Positions 31,358 through 32,634 of a stretch of DNA of 32,634 bases are shown piece by piece. The position numbers and the translations under genes were made by a program. The DNA lies in the NCBI GenBank assembly GCA_028344335.1, contig JAOMAZ010000017.1:1-32634 (forward strand), in the 5' to 3' direction. Within the stretch, counting starts at the first letter, position 1. The number at the start of each line of letters is the position of its first letter. Under the pieces are notes generated by a model. That model searched no databases. It was given only the letters and a program-made list of their open reading frames with translations, and was not told the origin of the DNA. The DNA comes from Deltaproteobacteria bacterium. Lineage in GTDB: Archaea > Thermoplasmatota > Poseidoniia > Poseidoniales > Poseidoniaceae.

Positions 31358-32305
31358 TTGTGGGAGATTTTGCCGGTGATTGAGATGGATGTTGTTGTAC
31401 CAATGGATGTACCTGAAGAAATGGTTGAGTCTTGGCTTGAAAATATGGCTGCTGCAACTTGCAACACAGGTAGGATGAATCTTTTTGCTTGTGATCAGAA
31501 AATTGAGCATTTGAATGATGACTTTTTTGATGGTGGAGTGAAAATCCCACTTTCATCAAATAATCCAGAACATTTGTTTGAGATTGGTGCTCGCGCCCAT
31601 GCCGAAGGAACAATTGGTGTACTTGCTAGCCAGCTAGGATTAATTTCTCGTTATGCCATGGACGCCCCAGACGTACCATACCTAGTCAAGATGAATAGCA
31701 AAAGCCATCTTGTGAAGAAGGGGCAAAGAGATCCAGTTAGTATGGCAATGTGGGATATAGATGATGTTTTTACACTCATCAATAATGGCGTGAATGTAGT
31801 TGGAATAGGCTATACAATTTATCTTGGCAGTGAGTTTGAACATGATATGTTGACAGAAGCAGCAACTTTGATTCGCCAGGCTCATGAAAATGGCCTAATT
31901 ACTGTGACTTGGATTTATCCAAGAGGAGAAGCCGTTGAGGATGAAGTAGACCCACAACTCATCAGTGGGGCAGCAGGAGTTGCACTTTGCATTGGCGCGG
32001 ATTTCACCAAGGTCAATTATCCAAGAGCCTTTGATACTATGAGTCAAGCCGAAAGTCTAGCTGTGGCAGTAGAAGCCGCAGGTAGAACAGGAGTCATTTG
32101 TTCAGGAGGGGGTAGCCTTCCGGCCGAGGAATTCCTACAACGTCTTTGGGAGCAAATCAATATCTCGGGAGCCCAGGGTGCTGCAACAGGCCGTAATATA
32201 CACCAAAAGAGTACTGAGGAAGCGGTCAAGATGGCTGCAGCATGCCACGCGATTATCTGTGAAGAAGCCAGTGTGGAGAAAGCAATGGCTATTTTCGAGG
32301 AGTGA
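31358..32305 (+). CDS. Class I fructose-bisphosphate aldolase, archaeal DhnA type
   Basis: Schiff-base aldolase joining the two triose phosphates to fructose 1,6-bisphosphate, or the reverse. Family marks are LFACDQKIEHLNDDF near the N-terminus, GVLASQLGLI, the conserved NNGVNVVGIGYTIYLGSEFE, ITVTWIYPRGEAVEDE, the active lysine in IGADFTKVNYP (about residue 218), the phosphate-binding ICSGGGSLPAEEFL and GAQGAATGRNIHQ at the end. The protein is 315 residues from TTG 31358, which has a good Shine-Dalgarno; the ATG at 31385 would shorten it by nine. With the GlpX-type phosphatase just upstream it would supply fructose 6-phosphate. Other members make different aldol products (e.g. in aromatic amino acid synthesis), so the substrate is probable rather than certain. 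Confidence 0.87.
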   Translation: MWEILPVIEMDVVVPMDVPEEMVESWLENMAAATCNTGRMNLFACDQKIEHLNDDFFDGGVKIPLSSNNPEHLFEIGARAHAEGTIGVLASQLGLISRYAMDAPDVPYLVKMNSKSHLVKKGQRDPVSMAMWDIDDVFTLINNGVNVVGIGYTIYLGSEFEHDMLTEAATLIRQAHENGLITVTWIYPRGEAVEDEVDPQLISGAAGVALCIGADFTKVNYPRAFDTMSQAESLAVAVEAAGRTGVICSGGGSLPAEEFLQRLWEQINISGAQGAATGRNIHQKSTEEAVKMAAACHAIICEEASVEKAMAIFEE

Positions 32306-32315
32306 ATATTTTTAT

Positions 32316-32630
32316 TCACCTGAACATTGAGTTTCCATTTCTGTCATTGTTGAGTAGAATTGGCTTGCCATCTTCCCACTCGGGGCAGTTGTCGGAAACC
32401 CAAATCCGTGTTGCCCACTCACAAATATCGTAGCCACCAGAGAGGATTCCACTACGCTTGATATAGCCAACCTTGACAATATCTTTGTCTTTGGAAAGTA
32501 CATTTCCTAATTGTTGGCTTGTTGTGCCGTGGCGCATTGTACTATTGATGTGTTCAAGTATTTCTGCTGTGTTCCTAGGGCGCTCTGCCAGGAATTTCTT
32601 GATTTTCTCGCGTATTCTTACTGTCTTCAT
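32316..32630 (-). CDS. Small winged-helix-like protein
   Basis: 104 residues, complete from an ATG four bases inside the window end. The N-terminal 60 residues (IREKIKKFLAERPRNTAEILEHINSTMRHGTTSQQLGNVLSKDKDIVKVGY) read as a winged helix: three helices with a TTSQQLGNVL recognition-helix candidate and a short wing. The C-terminal half (YDICEWATRIWVSDNCPEWEDGKP) is tryptophan-rich and has two cysteines, function unknown. It probably binds DNA. It is convergent with the aldolase and ends ten bases from it. I do not recognise a named family. Confidence 0.7.
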   Translation of the reverse strand: MKTVRIREKIKKFLAERPRNTAEILEHINSTMRHGTTSQQLGNVLSKDKDIVKVGYIKRSGILSGGYDICEWATRIWVSDNCPEWEDGKPILLNNDRNGNSMFR

Positions 32631-32634
32631 TAAT

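Overview
The window reads as a chromosomal segment of a planktonic euryarchaeon, most likely Marine Group II (Candidatus Poseidoniales, Thermoplasmatota). This is inferred from family content, not from a marker tree. Archaeal genes include a stand-alone Bud32 kinase, a UPF0200 P-loop kinase, an archaellum/Tad-type secretion ATPase with two membrane platforms, a bacterio-opsin-activator-type HTH regulator and a DhnA-type class I aldolase. They are mixed with bacterial-looking acyl-CoA and oxidative-stress genes. Packing is very tight: many 1-4 bp overlaps or gaps, GTG/TTG starts with good Shine-Dalgarno sequences, and no gene-free stretch above about 300 bases. I see no rRNA, tRNA, CRISPR array, insertion sequence or integrase.

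Layout. 1-5.3 kb: housekeeping genes (a truncated propeller-like protein, nadA, bud32, fluC/crcB, rdgB, an acidic/proline-rich membrane protein, an enoyl-CoA hydratase). 5.4-8.4 kb: an ABC-2 exporter pair and a UPF0200 kinase. 8.5-13.9 kb: a five-gene type IV pilus/Tad-like operon (ATPase, two T2SF platform proteins, two small single-TM pilin-like proteins); the second platform protein carries two predicted extracellular domains. 13.9-16.9 kb: a 2-phosphoglycerate-kinase-like protein divergent from an aldehyde dehydrogenase/PaaG-like isomerase pair. 16.9-17.8 kb: nickel superoxide dismutase with its maturation protease, beside a 34-residue zinc ribbon.

17.8-25.7 kb is a seven-gene minus-strand run. 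In transcription order it encodes an enoyl-CoA hydratase, an HTH-10 regulator, a BoxB/PaaA-family di-iron oxygenase, an unknown protein, a large anchored protein with calcium-binding repeats and a PI-PLC-like domain, an EamA transporter and a 3-hydroxyacyl-CoA dehydrogenase. With the neighbouring ALDH and PaaG-like isomerase this resembles a dispersed aerobic aryl-CoA (epoxide) degradation pathway, and it is the best candidate for an undescribed system here.

25.8-32.6 kb: a second ABC-2 exporter, a geranylgeranyl-reductase-like flavoprotein, moaE-moaC, a GlpX-type fructose-bisphosphatase, a protein made of six CCHC zinc knuckles, a class I FBP aldolase and a small winged-helix-like protein. 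GlpX plus the aldolase would provide the triose-phosphate to fructose-6-phosphate step of gluconeogenesis with separate enzymes.
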